From: Fastidiosipila sanguinis | GTDB lineage: Bacteria; Bacillota; Clostridia; Saccharofermentanales; Fastidiosipilaceae | DNA: 64,000 bases | Reading direction: 5' to 3' | NCBI RefSeq assembly: GCF_002998295.1 | Contig: NZ_CP027226.1 | Location: 682,001-746,000 of the forward strand | In this document: in pieces, positions 15,302-26,253 of the stretch | Layout of the letters: each line of letters begins with the position of its first letter | Position numbering within the stretch: the first letter of the stretch is position 1 | Made by a program: the position numbers and the translations under genes | The notes under the pieces: generated by a model | The model's database searches: none | The model's input: the letters and a program-made list of their open reading frames with translations, nothing else | Told to the model about the DNA's origin: nothing

Positions 15302-17200
15302 TCATCTTAAATTTTTCTTAATATAATCTTCAGTCTCATTCTTTTCCTTTCTAACTTTAATAAAATTCTCTCTGATAGACTTTATTTCATTAGGATCAGT
15401 TGTTTTGTCTAATTGATTAGAATAGTAGTTGCTAATTCTAGTTAAAAAATCCAACTTAAGATTGTATAAAGACCTTTTTAAGTTAATTTTTGTCTCTTGA
15501 TAATTATCTTGATTTTCCTCAATTAAATATCTACTTATGCCAGTATTTATTACTTCTCTTAATTCATCATCTTCTTGGTTTAAATAATTGACCAATGTGT
15601 TTATATCCATCTGATCACTGCTTAAAAATTTTTCTATAAAATCTCGCATTTCTTTAGCTCTAAACCATTTTTTATTTAATTTTATTTCGGATTGCTCATA
15701 AATATCTGGATTAGCTGCAAGCAAGTATAAAGTTTGAAGTTCAAGATTACTAACTACTATATTTTTCTTGGCTGGAGCTTCACTAGATAAAGCATTATTA
15801 TTTCTATTATTCTCATTATTTTCAGTTTCTGATTCATTAAGCTTATTATTAACTTCTCTTCTAAATCTATTTCTATTAAAAGCTTTCTGTGAGTCATTAG
15901 CCTTATTCTGTAATTTAATAGATAATACCTGATTTAAACTTTCCTCAGAAATATTAATTTCATTACTTAAACGTTTAATTGATAACTCTCTGACAACTGC
16001 ATTATTGATCTCAGAAATTACATCTAAAGCTAAATCTTGATATTCAAGTTTGTTTAAAAATCCATCTTGAGTAGCTAAATTTTTAGCATATGAAAATTTA
16101 TAATCTAGTGCTTCCATAGCTTCATCTAATACTAACTTCAAATCAGCAGCAGAGTGTTTTTTTAGATACTCATCTGGGTCTTTACTGTCAGGTAAATTAA
16201 GAACAAAAGCTTTTACTCCTTTATCTTCTAAAATATCAATATTATGTAAGCTGGCTGTTCTACCAGCACTATCCATATCATAAGCAAGGATAATTTTTTC
16301 TCTATACTTACGCAATAATGAGGCTTGTTGCGTTGTCATGGCAGTACCTAGAGTTGCAACAGCTTGATCAAAACCAGCTTGATGCAAACTTATGCAATCC
16401 ATATAACCTTCAACGACAATTAACGAATCTGACTTTGTTCGCTTAGCAATATTTAATCCATAAACATGTTTTCCTTTAGTGTAAAGCTTGTTTTCAGGAG
16501 AGTTTACATATTTTGGTAGACTATCATCCAATACTCTACCTCCAAAAGCAATAATTCCACCCATTGCATCTATTATTGGAAACATTAATCTATTTCTGAA
16601 CAAATCATACCAGCGATTATGCTTGTTCTTCCTAAACAAACCAGAAGCTTCAATTTCATTAGGGCTAAAGCCTTTTTTTACAATATGATCATATAATCCT
16701 TGCCAAGATTCATCAGCATAACCTAAACCGAATCTCCTCGCTGTGCTTACTGAAATGCCTCTTTTATTCAAATAGCTTCGAGCAACTTTACCTGCATCTT
16801 GGTTTAACTGAGAAAAATAATATCTAGCAGCTTCAGTATTTAATTCTAATAATCTTTCTTTAAACTTCTTCGCTTCTTGATACTTCTCATCATCCTCATT
16901 TTCTAAACTGACTTCAACACCTACAATGTCTCCAAGAAACTTAATGGTTTCTGGGTAATTAAGATGTTCAATATCCATTATAAAGGTAATTACATCTCCA
17001 CCTTTATGACAACCGAAACAATGAAAGATTTGTTTATTAGAATTTACACTAAATGATGGGGTGCTCTCAGAATGAAATGGACAAAGAGCAAAATTATTTG
17101 CACCTGATTTTTTTGTAAAGTTTACATAACGAGAGATGATATCAACAATATCACTTCTGTCTTTAACTTCTGCAATTGTGCTATCAGGAATCCTTGCCAT
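15302..17200 (-). CDS. dnaG: DNA primase
   Basis: 632 residues. DnaG synthesises RNA primers for the replication fork. The N-terminal zinc-binding domain has the CHC2 pattern (ALCPFHSESTPSF and FHCFGCHKGGDVI, about residues 38-65), followed by the catalytic core with the TOPRIM fold (DSLIVVEGYMDCISLHQAG and ILAYDMDSAGRTAS, about 255-320). The C-terminal third, beyond a polar linker rich in Asn and Glu (about 430-470), is the helicase-binding region. The start follows GGAGAATAT. A terminator of the queA-tgt-yajC unit separates it from upstream genes, so it is probably the first gene of the dnaG-rpoD-trmK-nif3 transcript. Confidence 0.98.
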   Translation of the reverse strand: MARIPDSTIAEVKDRSDIVDIISRYVNFTKKSGANNFALCPFHSESTPSFSVNSNKQIFHCFGCHKGGDVITFIMDIEHLNYPETIKFLGDIVGVEVSLENEDDEKYQEAKKFKERLLELNTEAARYYFSQLNQDAGKVARSYLNKRGISVSTARRFGLGYADESWQGLYDHIVKKGFSPNEIEASGLFRKNKHNRWYDLFRNRLMFPIIDAMGGIIAFGGRVLDDSLPKYVNSPENKLYTKGKHVYGLNIAKRTKSDSLIVVEGYMDCISLHQAGFDQAVATLGTAMTTQQASLLRKYREKIILAYDMDSAGRTASLHNIDILEDKGVKAFVLNLPDSKDPDEYLKKHSAADLKLVLDEAMEALDYKFSYAKNLATQDGFLNKLEYQDLALDVISEINNAVVRELSIKRLSNEINISEESLNQVLSIKLQNKANDSQKAFNRNRFRREVNNKLNESETENNENNRNNNALSSEAPAKKNIVVSNLELQTLYLLAANPDIYEQSEIKLNKKWFRAKEMRDFIEKFLSSDQMDINTLVNYLNQEDDELREVINTGISRYLIEENQDNYQETKINLKRSLYNLKLDFLTRISNYYSNQLDKTTDPNEIKSIRENFIKVRKEKNETEDYIKKNLR

Positions 17201-17242
17201 ATATTCTCCTTTTTTGAGACTCTAGTTATAGTTACGTAAGAA

Positions 17243-17276
17243 ATAAAAAAACTCCTGCAAAGAATTGCAAGAGTTT
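17243..17276 (-). terminator. intrinsic terminator after yajC
   Basis: A 12-bp stem (arms near 17249-17260 and 17265-17276; outer pairs AAACTC/GAGTTT, one G-U) is followed on the minus strand by a run of T residues (17243-17250). Confidence 0.88.
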
Positions 17277-17309
17277 ACATTTTATTTACATATGATGTTT
17301 TAATAATAA

Positions 17310-17675
17310 TTACTCTTCATCAGAAATAGGTTTGATAACTTTGTCGATTGCAACTTTTCTAAAAGTTAAAACTGTATTAGCTACTGATGTGGAGATTGTA
17401 ACTTCATCGTCTTTAAGGTTTACTACTCTACCAACGATACCACCAACTGTGATTATGTTATCTCCTACTTTTAAGTTATCTCTATCTGCCTGACGTTGTT
17501 TTTCTTCTTTTCTTTGTGGTCTAATTAGCATAAAGTACATTAAACCTATCATTAAAATTGGAAGACCTAATGTAGCAATAAAACTAATCAACATTTGTCC
17601 ACCATTCACATCACCTGTTGCTGCATTAGGTGCTGCTTCTAAAAATACATTTATCATGTTTAGTAAATTGTTCAT
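17310..17675 (-). CDS. yajC: preprotein translocase subunit YajC
   Basis: 121 residues. YajC is a small membrane protein that associates with SecDF-YidC at the Sec translocon. There is one membrane helix at about residues 27-50 (LISFIATLGLPILMIGLMYFMLI) followed at once by the hallmark RPQRKEEKQRQ and the cytoplasmic domain LKVGDNIITVGGIVGRVVNLKDDEVTI. The N-terminal 25 residues are longer than in E. coli. The ribosome binding site is AGGAGTT. It follows tgt by 91 bases and ends the queA-tgt-yajC unit, a gene order widely kept among bacteria. Confidence 0.97.
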   Translation of the reverse strand: MNNLLNMINVFLEAAPNAATGDVNGGQMLISFIATLGLPILMIGLMYFMLIRPQRKEEKQRQADRDNLKVGDNIITVGGIVGRVVNLKDDEVTISTSVANTVLTFRKVAIDKVIKPISDEE

Positions 17676-17766
17676 AAATAACTCCTATTTATCTTTTTTC
17701 TAAGCGTATTTTATCATTTATAATAATATCTAACAAGAAGGTTAAAAATAATTTATTTTTTATATT

Positions 17767-18975
<1,209 letters not shown>

Positions 18976-19004
18976 TTACACTCCTTCTGTTTAATAACTC
19001 TATA

Positions 19005-20078
19005 TCAAAAAACTTTACCTTGATGTAATCCAGTATAATTATCTTTATTACCTTCAATATACATAGCATCACCGAAACTAAAAAATCTATATTTCTCTTC
19101 TACAGCTATTTTATATGCATTTAGGATTTCATCTTTTCCTGCTAACGCTGAAACGAGCATTACTAGTGTAGATTCAGGAAGGTGAAAATTAGTAATTAAA
19201 TTGTCAATTACTTTAAATTTATAACCTGGATAGATGAAAATATCTGTAGAACTCTTTTCAGGTAAAATATTGTAATTTTCGTCCTGTTTTAAACTTTCGA
19301 GAACTCTACAAGATGTGGTTCCAACGGCAATTACTTTGTTACCCTCATGTCGTGTTTTATTTATTAAATCACAAGTTTCTGAAGATATCACGTATTCTTC
19401 TGTATGCATTAGATGATCTTCTATTTCATCTTCCTTAACAGGTCTAAAAGTTCCTAATCCAACATGTAAAGTTAAAAATGCTATATTAACACCCTTACTT
19501 CTAATTTCCTCTAGTAGCTCCTCAGTAAAGTGTAATCCAGCTGTTGGTGCCGCTGCAGAACCGGAAACCTTAGAATAGACTGTTTGATATCTTTCTTTAT
19601 CTATAAGTCTTTCGTGAATGTAAGGTGGTAAAGGCATCTCTCCTAATTCATCCAGAACCTCTTCCCAGATTCCTGTAAATTCAAACCTTAATACCCTATT
19701 TCCATCTGGAAGAACATCAATAATATCTGCTTCCAAAACATCTTCTTTAAATACAATATGTGCGCCTGTTTTTAATCTTCGGCCAGGATTTACAATAGTC
19801 TCCCAATCCGTCTCATTTAGACGTTTTAAAAGCAAAACTTCTACAGGATTTTGTAAAGAAGCTTTTGTACCAAATAATCTAGCAGGTATAACTCTACTAT
19901 CATTTAATACTAAAGTATCGCCTCTGTTTAGTTGATCTAAAATATCTCTAAAATGCAGATGTTCAATTTCATTTGTTTCACTATTTAAGTGTAATAACCT
20001 TGACTCATCTCTATGTTCAACGGGGTGTTGAGCTATTAATTCTTCTGGTAAATCATAATAAAAATCTGATTTTTTCAC
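19005..20078 (-). CDS. queA: S-adenosylmethionine:tRNA ribosyltransferase-isomerase
   Basis: 357 residues. QueA transfers the ribose of SAM to the base placed by Tgt, giving epoxyqueuosine. The N-terminus [28 protein letters not shown] is canonical, as are [29 protein letters not shown] and [21 protein letters not shown], and the C-terminal [18 protein letters not shown]. Translation starts with GTG; the match of the N-terminus to the family shows this is the true start, and AAGG lies about ten bases upstream. It leads the queA-tgt-yajC gene set. Confidence 0.98.
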   Translation of the reverse strand: MKKSDFYYDLPEELIAQHPVEHRDESRLLHLNSETNEIEHLHFRDILDQLNRGDTLVLNDSRVIPARLFGTKASLQNPVEVLLLKRLNETDWETIVNPGRRLKTGAHIVFKEDVLEADIIDVLPDGNRVLRFEFTGIWEEVLDELGEMPLPPYIHERLIDKERYQTVYSKVSGSAAAPTAGLHFTEELLEEIRSKGVNIAFLTLHVGLGTFRPVKEDEIEDHLMHTEEYVISSETCDLINKTRHEGNKVIAVGTTSCRVLESLKQDENYNILPEKSSTDIFIYPGYKFKVIDNLITNFHLPESTLVMLVSALAGKDEILNAYKIAVEEKYRFFSFGDAMYIEGNKDNYTGLHQGKVF

Positions 20079-20115
20079 AGTAATAACCTTCTTTTCTAAT
20101 TTAAGTTATTTTTTG

Positions 20116-21150
20116 TTATGCTGGAGCACCAGTTGGTGATTCATGTTGAGATTCTTGTGGTATATCTTCTTGATAATGCCATTCAGATTCATAACGCTCT
20201 TTTACCTTTTGAGTAACAGAACTTTGGGCTCCACCATTATTATTATCATCATAAGGTTCTATCAAATATTTCTTTATACCTCTGCTGGCAAAGAAATTTA
20301 TTAAGAAATTACTCAATCCCATTCCAATACTAAATTGTAAAGCAAAGACTATTACGGCTACTGCTTGTGATGGTATTCCCCAAATAGCTAAGAAAGGTAT
20401 TGCAAAATTAAATATTAACAATAGTAATAAAATAAAGAAGTTACTTGGAACTTTAACTAATGTTAATATTAGGGCATTTTTATAAATATGACGTAATTTC
20501 AAATCGAAAGTTACTATCATTTGATAAACATAAAATTGCATTACGATAATAGTAAAAATAAACATTATTAGAACTGCTCTTAAAACATACAGCAAAATAC
20601 CTTCTGGCATATTTGCATTATAAAAATAAAATGCATAAATACCTAAACATAAAGCAAAGGCTGAAATAATACTATGTAATAAGCCTTTTTTCCAATTAGT
20701 GACTATACTATCTTTAATATCTGACCACAAAAACACAGGTTCTCTTGTTGCAAAATTCCTATAGACATAGGTGAATCCAACATGAATAGGACCAAAAGTA
20801 AAAAAGCCTAAACTAAATACTGTAAGTACAAAAACCAAATGACTAGCCAAGAAGAAGTACGATGACATTGTCTCTACAGTTGCACCTTGGGTAAAATCTA
20901 AATTTAATTTTTTCAGCACAGCAAGAATATTCTCATATGATAAAGTTGGCAAAATCATAGTTAATAAGTAGAATCCTACGTAATAAAGTAAAGCTATAGT
21001 TAGAAGGCTACCAATAAAAGTCATCATACCTAAACCACATATTCTCCAAAACTTACTAAAATAAATTGAGAAAAATTCTCCTAAGGGTCCCTTTTCTGGT
21101 TCATCTGGATCAACTCCAGGTCCTTCTTTATTCCAATTCCAAAATGCCAT
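20116..21150 (-). CDS. multi-pass membrane protein, YesL-like (DUF624)
   Basis: 344 residues with about six membrane helices (near residues 37-62, 105-130, 160-180, 187-212, 230-255 and 262-285) and hydrophilic ends. The segment FGPIHVGFTYVYRNFATREPVFLWSDIKDSIVTNWKKG matches the GPAxxGLFYxxRNFxRxExxFxWSDF signature I associate with DUF624/YesL proteins. The C-terminal 50 residues are polar. Members are found near sugar-transport genes but their function is not known. Here it lies between topA and queA, and nothing in the context shows its job. The start has GGAGATATTT in front. Confidence 0.75.
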   Translation of the reverse strand: MAFWNWNKEGPGVDPDEPEKGPLGEFFSIYFSKFWRICGLGMMTFIGSLLTIALLYYVGFYLLTMILPTLSYENILAVLKKLNLDFTQGATVETMSSYFFLASHLVFVLTVFSLGFFTFGPIHVGFTYVYRNFATREPVFLWSDIKDSIVTNWKKGLLHSIISAFALCLGIYAFYFYNANMPEGILLYVLRAVLIMFIFTIIVMQFYVYQMIVTFDLKLRHIYKNALILTLVKVPSNFFILLLLLIFNFAIPFLAIWGIPSQAVAVIVFALQFSIGMGLSNFLINFFASRGIKKYLIEPYDDNNNGGAQSSVTQKVKERYESEWHYQEDIPQESQHESPTGAPA

Positions 21151-21233
21151 AAATATCTCCTAATTCTATTAAATTAATAATAAAAACTTAAAAACTAATA
21201 ATTAAATATTATATAATACTTATTTGATTATTG

Positions 21234-23399
21234 TTATTCTTTGTCGTCCGCTTCTTCATTTATACTTTTTTCTTTATCTTGTTCGTTCTCTTTACTCTTA
21301 CTCTTTTTACTTTGACGAGTTGGGCACTCTTTATTTGAACAATAAATATAGTCTCCTGATTTCCTCTTCTTCTCTAGCATATAAGATCCACAGGTTTCAC
21401 ATTTTTTATCATCTACAGGCAAATCCCAAGATATGAACTCACAATCAGGGTCTTTACCCTTTTTATCACAAGTATAGAAAATTCTATTTCTCCTACTTTT
21501 TCTTGAAACTACTTCTGAACCACAAAGTGGACATTTTCTACCTGTTGAATAATTCATGGTATCTGTGTAGTCACAGTCAGGGAAGCGATTACAAGCTATA
21601 AATTTCCCAAATCTACCTACTTTTATTACCAGGTCCCCTTCTCCACATTTAGGGCATTTTTCACCTAGTTCTACTTCTGGAATTTCTACTTTGCTGATAG
21701 TATCTTTTGCTTTTTCAATTTCAGCATGAAAATCCGGATAAAATTCTTCAAGAACTTTGATTCCTTCCATTTCACCAGATTCAACATTATCTAAGTTGGA
21801 TTCCATTTCAGCAGTGAAATTAACATCAACTATATCTGGGAAGTTTTCTTCTAACATCTCAGTGACTAAGAAACCTAATTCTGTTGGTACAAGACTCTTA
21901 CCGTCTTTCTCCACGTATTGTCTTGCTAATATAGTTGATATTGTAGGTGCATAAGTAGATGGTCTACCTATACCATTCTCTTCCATGGCTTTAATTAAGG
22001 AAGCTTCTGTATATCTTGCAGGTGGTTGCGTGAATTTTTGCTCGGCATCAATCTTATCGCAAGTTAAAGCTTCGCCCTCTTCAAGTTCAGGAATTTCTTC
22101 TTTTTCATTACTTAGATATTCGTTATATACTTCCATATAACCAGAGAATTTAATAGTTTCCCCTTTAGTTCTAAAAATATGGTCATTACTTTTAGCATCT
22201 AATGTTACAGTATCGATTACAGCATCAACCATCTGACAAGCCACAAACCTTGTCCAAATTAGATTATAAAGTCTATATTGTTCTTCAGTTAGCGATCGCT
22301 TTACATATTCTGGTGATAAATCAAAGTGTGTAGGTCTAATTGCCTCGTGAGCATCTTGAGAATTAGAACTCTTATTAGCATAATAATTTGCTTTCTTAGG
22401 AAGATATTTTTCTCCATAATTATTTTTTATAAGTGAACGTACAGAGTTAATTGCATCCTGAGAAATACGTACAGAGTCAGTACGCATATAAGTAATTAAG
22501 GATACTTGTCCATGACCACCAATATTAACACCTTCGTATAGTTGCTGAGCGACACTCATAGTTCTACGAGAGTTAAAGTTAATTCTAGCTGAAGCATCTT
22601 GCTGTAAAGTACTTGTTGTATAAGGTGGTTTAGCTTTACGTTTACGTTGTCCTTTCTTTATCTCATGGACTGAGAAAGCATCTTTATCAATATCAGCAAG
22701 AATCGCATCTGCCTCTTCTTTTGTATTAACTTTTACTTTCTTTACTTTTCCTGATTTTAAATCACCTTGGTATCTAGCAGAAAATTGTAGTTCATCATTA
22801 TTTTTACGAAGTTTAACGTCTAAGTTCCAGTATTCTTCAGGTATAAATGCTTTAATTTCTCTTTCTTTATCAACAATCATTTTACTGGTTACTGATTGGA
22901 CTCTTCCTGCTGAAAGACCTTTTCTTATCTTCTCCCATAGTAATGGACTCAACTCAAAACCAACAAGTCTATCTAAAATACGCCTTGCTTGTTGAGCATC
23001 TACTAAATTCATATCAATACTACGAGGATTTTTTATAGCTTCTTGTACTGTTTTTTCAGTAATTTCATTAAAAGTAACCCTACATTTGGAATCCGGATCT
23101 AGTTTAAGTATATGAGCTAAATGCCAAGCTATAGCTTCACCTTCTCTATCCGGGTCAGTTGCCAAAATAATATTGTCAGCATCTTTAGCAAGCTTTTTTA
23201 ATTCCGCAACAACTTTGTGCTTGCCTTTCATGGTGACATATCTTGGTTTAAATTGATTTTTAACATCAACACCAATAGTAGAAGCAGGTAGATCTCTAAT
23301 GTGACCTACTGATGCTGTTAATTTATATTCGTCACCTAAATATCTTTCAATAGTTTTTGCTTTAGCTGGTGACTCAACGATTACCAAATTTTTGCTCAT
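21234..23399 (-). CDS. topA: DNA topoisomerase I (type IA)
   Basis: 721 residues. TopA relaxes negative supercoils by a single-strand break. It has the TOPRIM domain (VIVESPAKAKTIERYLG at the start, then ILATDPDREGEAIAWHLAH), the catalytic tyrosine in LITYMRTDSVRIS near residue 300, and KPPYTTSTLQQDASARI and TYMRTDS blocks of the type IA core. The C-terminus carries three four-cysteine zinc ribbons (CPKCG...CNRFPDC, CPLCG...CDKKGKDPDC and CETCG...CSNKEC) and then a charged Lys/Glu tail. The ATG follows TAGGGAGTTTTA. It lies directly after dprA in the comM-dprA-topA series, a common Bacillota order. Confidence 0.98.
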   Translation of the reverse strand: MSKNLVIVESPAKAKTIERYLGDEYKLTASVGHIRDLPASTIGVDVKNQFKPRYVTMKGKHKVVAELKKLAKDADNIILATDPDREGEAIAWHLAHILKLDPDSKCRVTFNEITEKTVQEAIKNPRSIDMNLVDAQQARRILDRLVGFELSPLLWEKIRKGLSAGRVQSVTSKMIVDKEREIKAFIPEEYWNLDVKLRKNNDELQFSARYQGDLKSGKVKKVKVNTKEEADAILADIDKDAFSVHEIKKGQRKRKAKPPYTTSTLQQDASARINFNSRRTMSVAQQLYEGVNIGGHGQVSLITYMRTDSVRISQDAINSVRSLIKNNYGEKYLPKKANYYANKSSNSQDAHEAIRPTHFDLSPEYVKRSLTEEQYRLYNLIWTRFVACQMVDAVIDTVTLDAKSNDHIFRTKGETIKFSGYMEVYNEYLSNEKEEIPELEEGEALTCDKIDAEQKFTQPPARYTEASLIKAMEENGIGRPSTYAPTISTILARQYVEKDGKSLVPTELGFLVTEMLEENFPDIVDVNFTAEMESNLDNVESGEMEGIKVLEEFYPDFHAEIEKAKDTISKVEIPEVELGEKCPKCGEGDLVIKVGRFGKFIACNRFPDCDYTDTMNYSTGRKCPLCGSEVVSRKSRRNRIFYTCDKKGKDPDCEFISWDLPVDDKKCETCGSYMLEKKRKSGDYIYCSNKECPTRQSKKSKSKENEQDKEKSINEEADDKE

Positions 23400-23451
23400 T
23401 AAAACTCCCTAATAATAAATTCATTTATAAATGTCTTAAAACAATGATTAA

Positions 23452-24585
23452 TTAATTTAAAGATTTTGTCAAAAATACTTTTGTACCACTTCTTTTAATG
23501 TATCCTAGAGCTTCTAGTTTAGTTAGCTCAATTAGTAATTCACTGATATTAAGATTCAGTCGATTTGCTAATTCTAATTCATTAAACGCTTTTTTGTCTA
23601 ACAAATTAAATATTTTCAAAGTTAAATTGTCATAAATTAACATCGACGACATATTATTAAACTTTTCTTTTTGAAAATCAATATTTTTACTATACATTTG
23701 AAAATCAATATTCATCCAATCAGTAATATCTTTTGCTGAACGAACTAACAAAGCACCATCTTTTAATAGTGAATTACATCCAGCTGAAACATCTTGATAA
23801 ATAGATCCTGGAACGGTCATTACATTTCTATTCTGTTCAGCAGCAAATTGAGCAGTGATTAAACTACCACTCTTTTCTCCAGCTTCAACTACAAGAGTGT
23901 AATTGCTTAAGGCACTAATTATTCTATTTCTAGCTGGGAAGTAAGGTTTCAAAGGTTTAACTCCAGGAGCGTGTTCTGAAATTAAAACTCCCTCCTTTGC
24001 TATACTATCTCGTAAACTTTTGTGTTCTCTTGGATAAATTAAATCTATACCATGCGCAAGCACTGCAACAGTAAATATAGAATTTTCTATTGCAACTTTA
24101 TGGGCACAACTATCTATTCCTCTAGCTAAACCTGATATAATGCAAAAATTATATAAACTTAATTTTGGAATTTCACTTTCAATAAAACGTTGGCCATAAG
24201 AACTCATTCTCCTAGTTCCAACAACCGATAAACTATTTATATTACTTTCATTTAATCTTTCTATCTTACCTTTATAAAATATAACTAAAGGAGCATCACT
24301 CGATTCATTTAGTAATTTGGGATAATTGTTTTCTCCCCTCATAGTTATTTTTATATTATATTCTCCGCAATTTTCTAATAAAACTTCTAAGTCATTAATA
24401 CTTAATTTACTATATTTAATAACTTTATTTTCTGAAAATCTTTGTTTAAATAACGTCAAATTTTCTGTTTTGAATAATTCTGATTCAATAATAAATTTAA
24501 TTAACTCAGTTCTTTTTAAAACTTTTCTTCTCTGAAGTAAGTATACCAGTGCAGCCATGTAATCTTTTACAATTTCAATGTCCAT
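23452..24585 (-). CDS. dprA: DNA-processing protein DprA (Smf)
   Basis: 377 residues. DprA protects incoming single-stranded DNA and loads RecA during natural transformation. The Rossmann-like core is clear: SVVGTRRMSSYGQRFIE, ISGLARGIDSCAHKVAIE, TVAVLAHGIDLIYPREH, VEAGEKSGSLITAQFAAEQNR and VPGSIYQDVSAGCNSLLKDGA. A helical SAM-like N-terminus and a C-terminal winged helix (FNELELANRLNLNISELLIELTKLEALGYI) flank it. The ATG directly abuts the comM stop codon, and its AGGAGAAG site is inside comM, so the genes are coupled. comEC elsewhere in the window is the matching DNA uptake channel. Confidence 0.97.
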   Translation of the reverse strand: MDIEIVKDYMAALVYLLQRRKVLKRTELIKFIIESELFKTENLTLFKQRFSENKVIKYSKLSINDLEVLLENCGEYNIKITMRGENNYPKLLNESSDAPLVIFYKGKIERLNESNINSLSVVGTRRMSSYGQRFIESEIPKLSLYNFCIISGLARGIDSCAHKVAIENSIFTVAVLAHGIDLIYPREHKSLRDSIAKEGVLISEHAPGVKPLKPYFPARNRIISALSNYTLVVEAGEKSGSLITAQFAAEQNRNVMTVPGSIYQDVSAGCNSLLKDGALLVRSAKDITDWMNIDFQMYSKNIDFQKEKFNNMSSMLIYDNLTLKIFNLLDKKAFNELELANRLNLNISELLIELTKLEALGYIKRSGTKVFLTKSLN

Positions 24586-26118
24586 TTATCTTCTCCTATA
24601 GGCAAAAGCTTCATAAATATGATTCTCTTCAATCTGTTCTGCTCCATCTAAATCTGCAATTGTTCTAGCAACACGCCAAATATTTTGATATGACCTAATG
24701 GAAAGATTAAAGGTATTTGCTAGATCCTCAAAAATTTTCTTATTTTTCTCACTACACTCTAAACTCTTTCGTATTTTATCTAGTGGCGCCCACGCATTTA
24801 GAATATATTTGTCTGTATTAAATCTTGATTTTTGAATATCTCTTGCTCTTTGCACTGCATTTTTATATGAATAAAGATCAAATTGATGTCTATCTAAAGT
24901 TTCAGCTATTTTATTTTTTTCTAATGCTAATAAATTACAAAACAAAGAAATTCTATCGAAAAATGGGTTATCAAACTTTTGTCTGTACCTAATTATGTCA
25001 CCATCGCTACATGTACATAAATTATCTTCAAAATAATTACCACATTTACAAGGATTACAAGTGGCAATTAAAATATATCTAGCTTCTTGTAATATCAGTT
25101 CACCATGTAATTTTCTTTCTACTAATCCGCTCTCACTTGAAGAACGTAAATTATTAATAACATCATTAGAAAACAACGAAATTTCATCAAGAAACAAAAT
25201 CCCCTTATTAGCAAGAGCTAGCTCACCTAATGGGTACTTATAACTCCCTCCTAGAATTGCTGCACTTGTCATACTATGATGCACTTCTCTTAAAACACCA
25301 AGTTTAAGCTCTTCTAATTGCGGTGGTAAGTTAGCTATAGAGTATCTAATAGCTAAATTGTAATTCTCTTGTGGAGATAGTTCAGGTAATAAAAATCTTG
25401 AATATCTTGCCAATGTACTTTTCCCTGAACCTGCAGCTCCTTGCATTAACAAGTGATGACCTCCAGCTACAGAAATTTGGCAGGCTCGCCAAGCAAAAGC
25501 TTGAATATCTACCGGAAATTTATTCAATTCATTTAAATAATTTTTATCTTGATTTTCTTTAATTGTGATAGATTTTTCTTCTATGTCTCTAGGTGATTTT
25601 AAAGTTTCAACTAACGCTTTTAAATTCGAGTAATATGTTAAATTATCAATAAAATCCTCTATTTCATTACTTGCATTTTCTGGGACTATATAAAATTTGT
25701 CTTCTTCACTATTTACACTATGATTATTATCAAAAATAAGAGCATCTGTTAAAGCTAAAGCTCCCGGAACTGATTCAATATTTCCTGTCAAAGAAAGCTC
25801 ACCCCAGGCTGATAAGTCCAAGTTTTGAGGTATTTGAGAACTTGCCTGTAAAATTCCTAAAGCTATAGCCAGATCAAAACTCGAACCAGACTTATTCAGC
25901 CAGGCAGGATTAAGATTTACAGTTATTTTTCTATTAGGCCAGGTAAATCCTGAATTTTTAATAGCTGATCGTACTCTTTCTCTAGATTCTTTGATAGAAG
26001 AATCGGCTAAACCAACAACATTATAATAAGGTAAGCCATTATTCAGACTAACTTCTACATTAATTTTTTCGGACTGAGTTCCGCTTATACATGCACTTTT
26101 TACTATACTTATTTCCAT
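24586..26118 (-). CDS. comM: YifB/ComM family Mg chelatase-like AAA ATPase
   Basis: 510 residues. The N-terminal domain (INVEVSLNNGLPYYNVVGLADSSIKESRERVRSAI) and KITVNLNPAWLNKSGSSFDLAIALGIL are typical of YifB/ComM. The ATPase has Walker A GAAGSGKST near residue 225 and Walker B GILFLDEISLF, with the sensor block ATCNPCKCG and a four-cysteine patch between it and the FDRISLF motif. ComM is a helicase that promotes integration of transformed DNA by branch migration in gamma-proteobacteria; in Bacillota the role is inferred. It is the first gene of comM-dprA-topA, with a terminator upstream. The start has AAGGGGGAA. Confidence 0.93.
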   Translation of the reverse strand: MEISIVKSACISGTQSEKINVEVSLNNGLPYYNVVGLADSSIKESRERVRSAIKNSGFTWPNRKITVNLNPAWLNKSGSSFDLAIALGILQASSQIPQNLDLSAWGELSLTGNIESVPGALALTDALIFDNNHSVNSEEDKFYIVPENASNEIEDFIDNLTYYSNLKALVETLKSPRDIEEKSITIKENQDKNYLNELNKFPVDIQAFAWRACQISVAGGHHLLMQGAAGSGKSTLARYSRFLLPELSPQENYNLAIRYSIANLPPQLEELKLGVLREVHHSMTSAAILGGSYKYPLGELALANKGILFLDEISLFSNDVINNLRSSSESGLVERKLHGELILQEARYILIATCNPCKCGNYFEDNLCTCSDGDIIRYRQKFDNPFFDRISLFCNLLALEKNKIAETLDRHQFDLYSYKNAVQRARDIQKSRFNTDKYILNAWAPLDKIRKSLECSEKNKKIFEDLANTFNLSIRSYQNIWRVARTIADLDGAEQIEENHIYEAFAYRRR

Positions 26119-26144
26119 AAGAATTTCCCCCTTGAAAATATAGT

Positions 26145-26171
26145 AGTAAAAAGCATTTTTATAAAAATGCT
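26145..26171 (-). terminator. intrinsic terminator upstream of comM
   Basis: A perfect 20-base palindrome (26152-26171, half AGCATTTTTA) followed on the minus strand by TTTTACTA. It ends the transcript of the RNA methyltransferase gene at 26254. Confidence 0.75.
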
Positions 26172-26253
26172 ACAAATATAAACAAAAATAAAGTAGAAGT
26201 CACAAAAGCTTCTTTGGCATTTAAGATAAATAACAAATCAAATTAAATTAAAG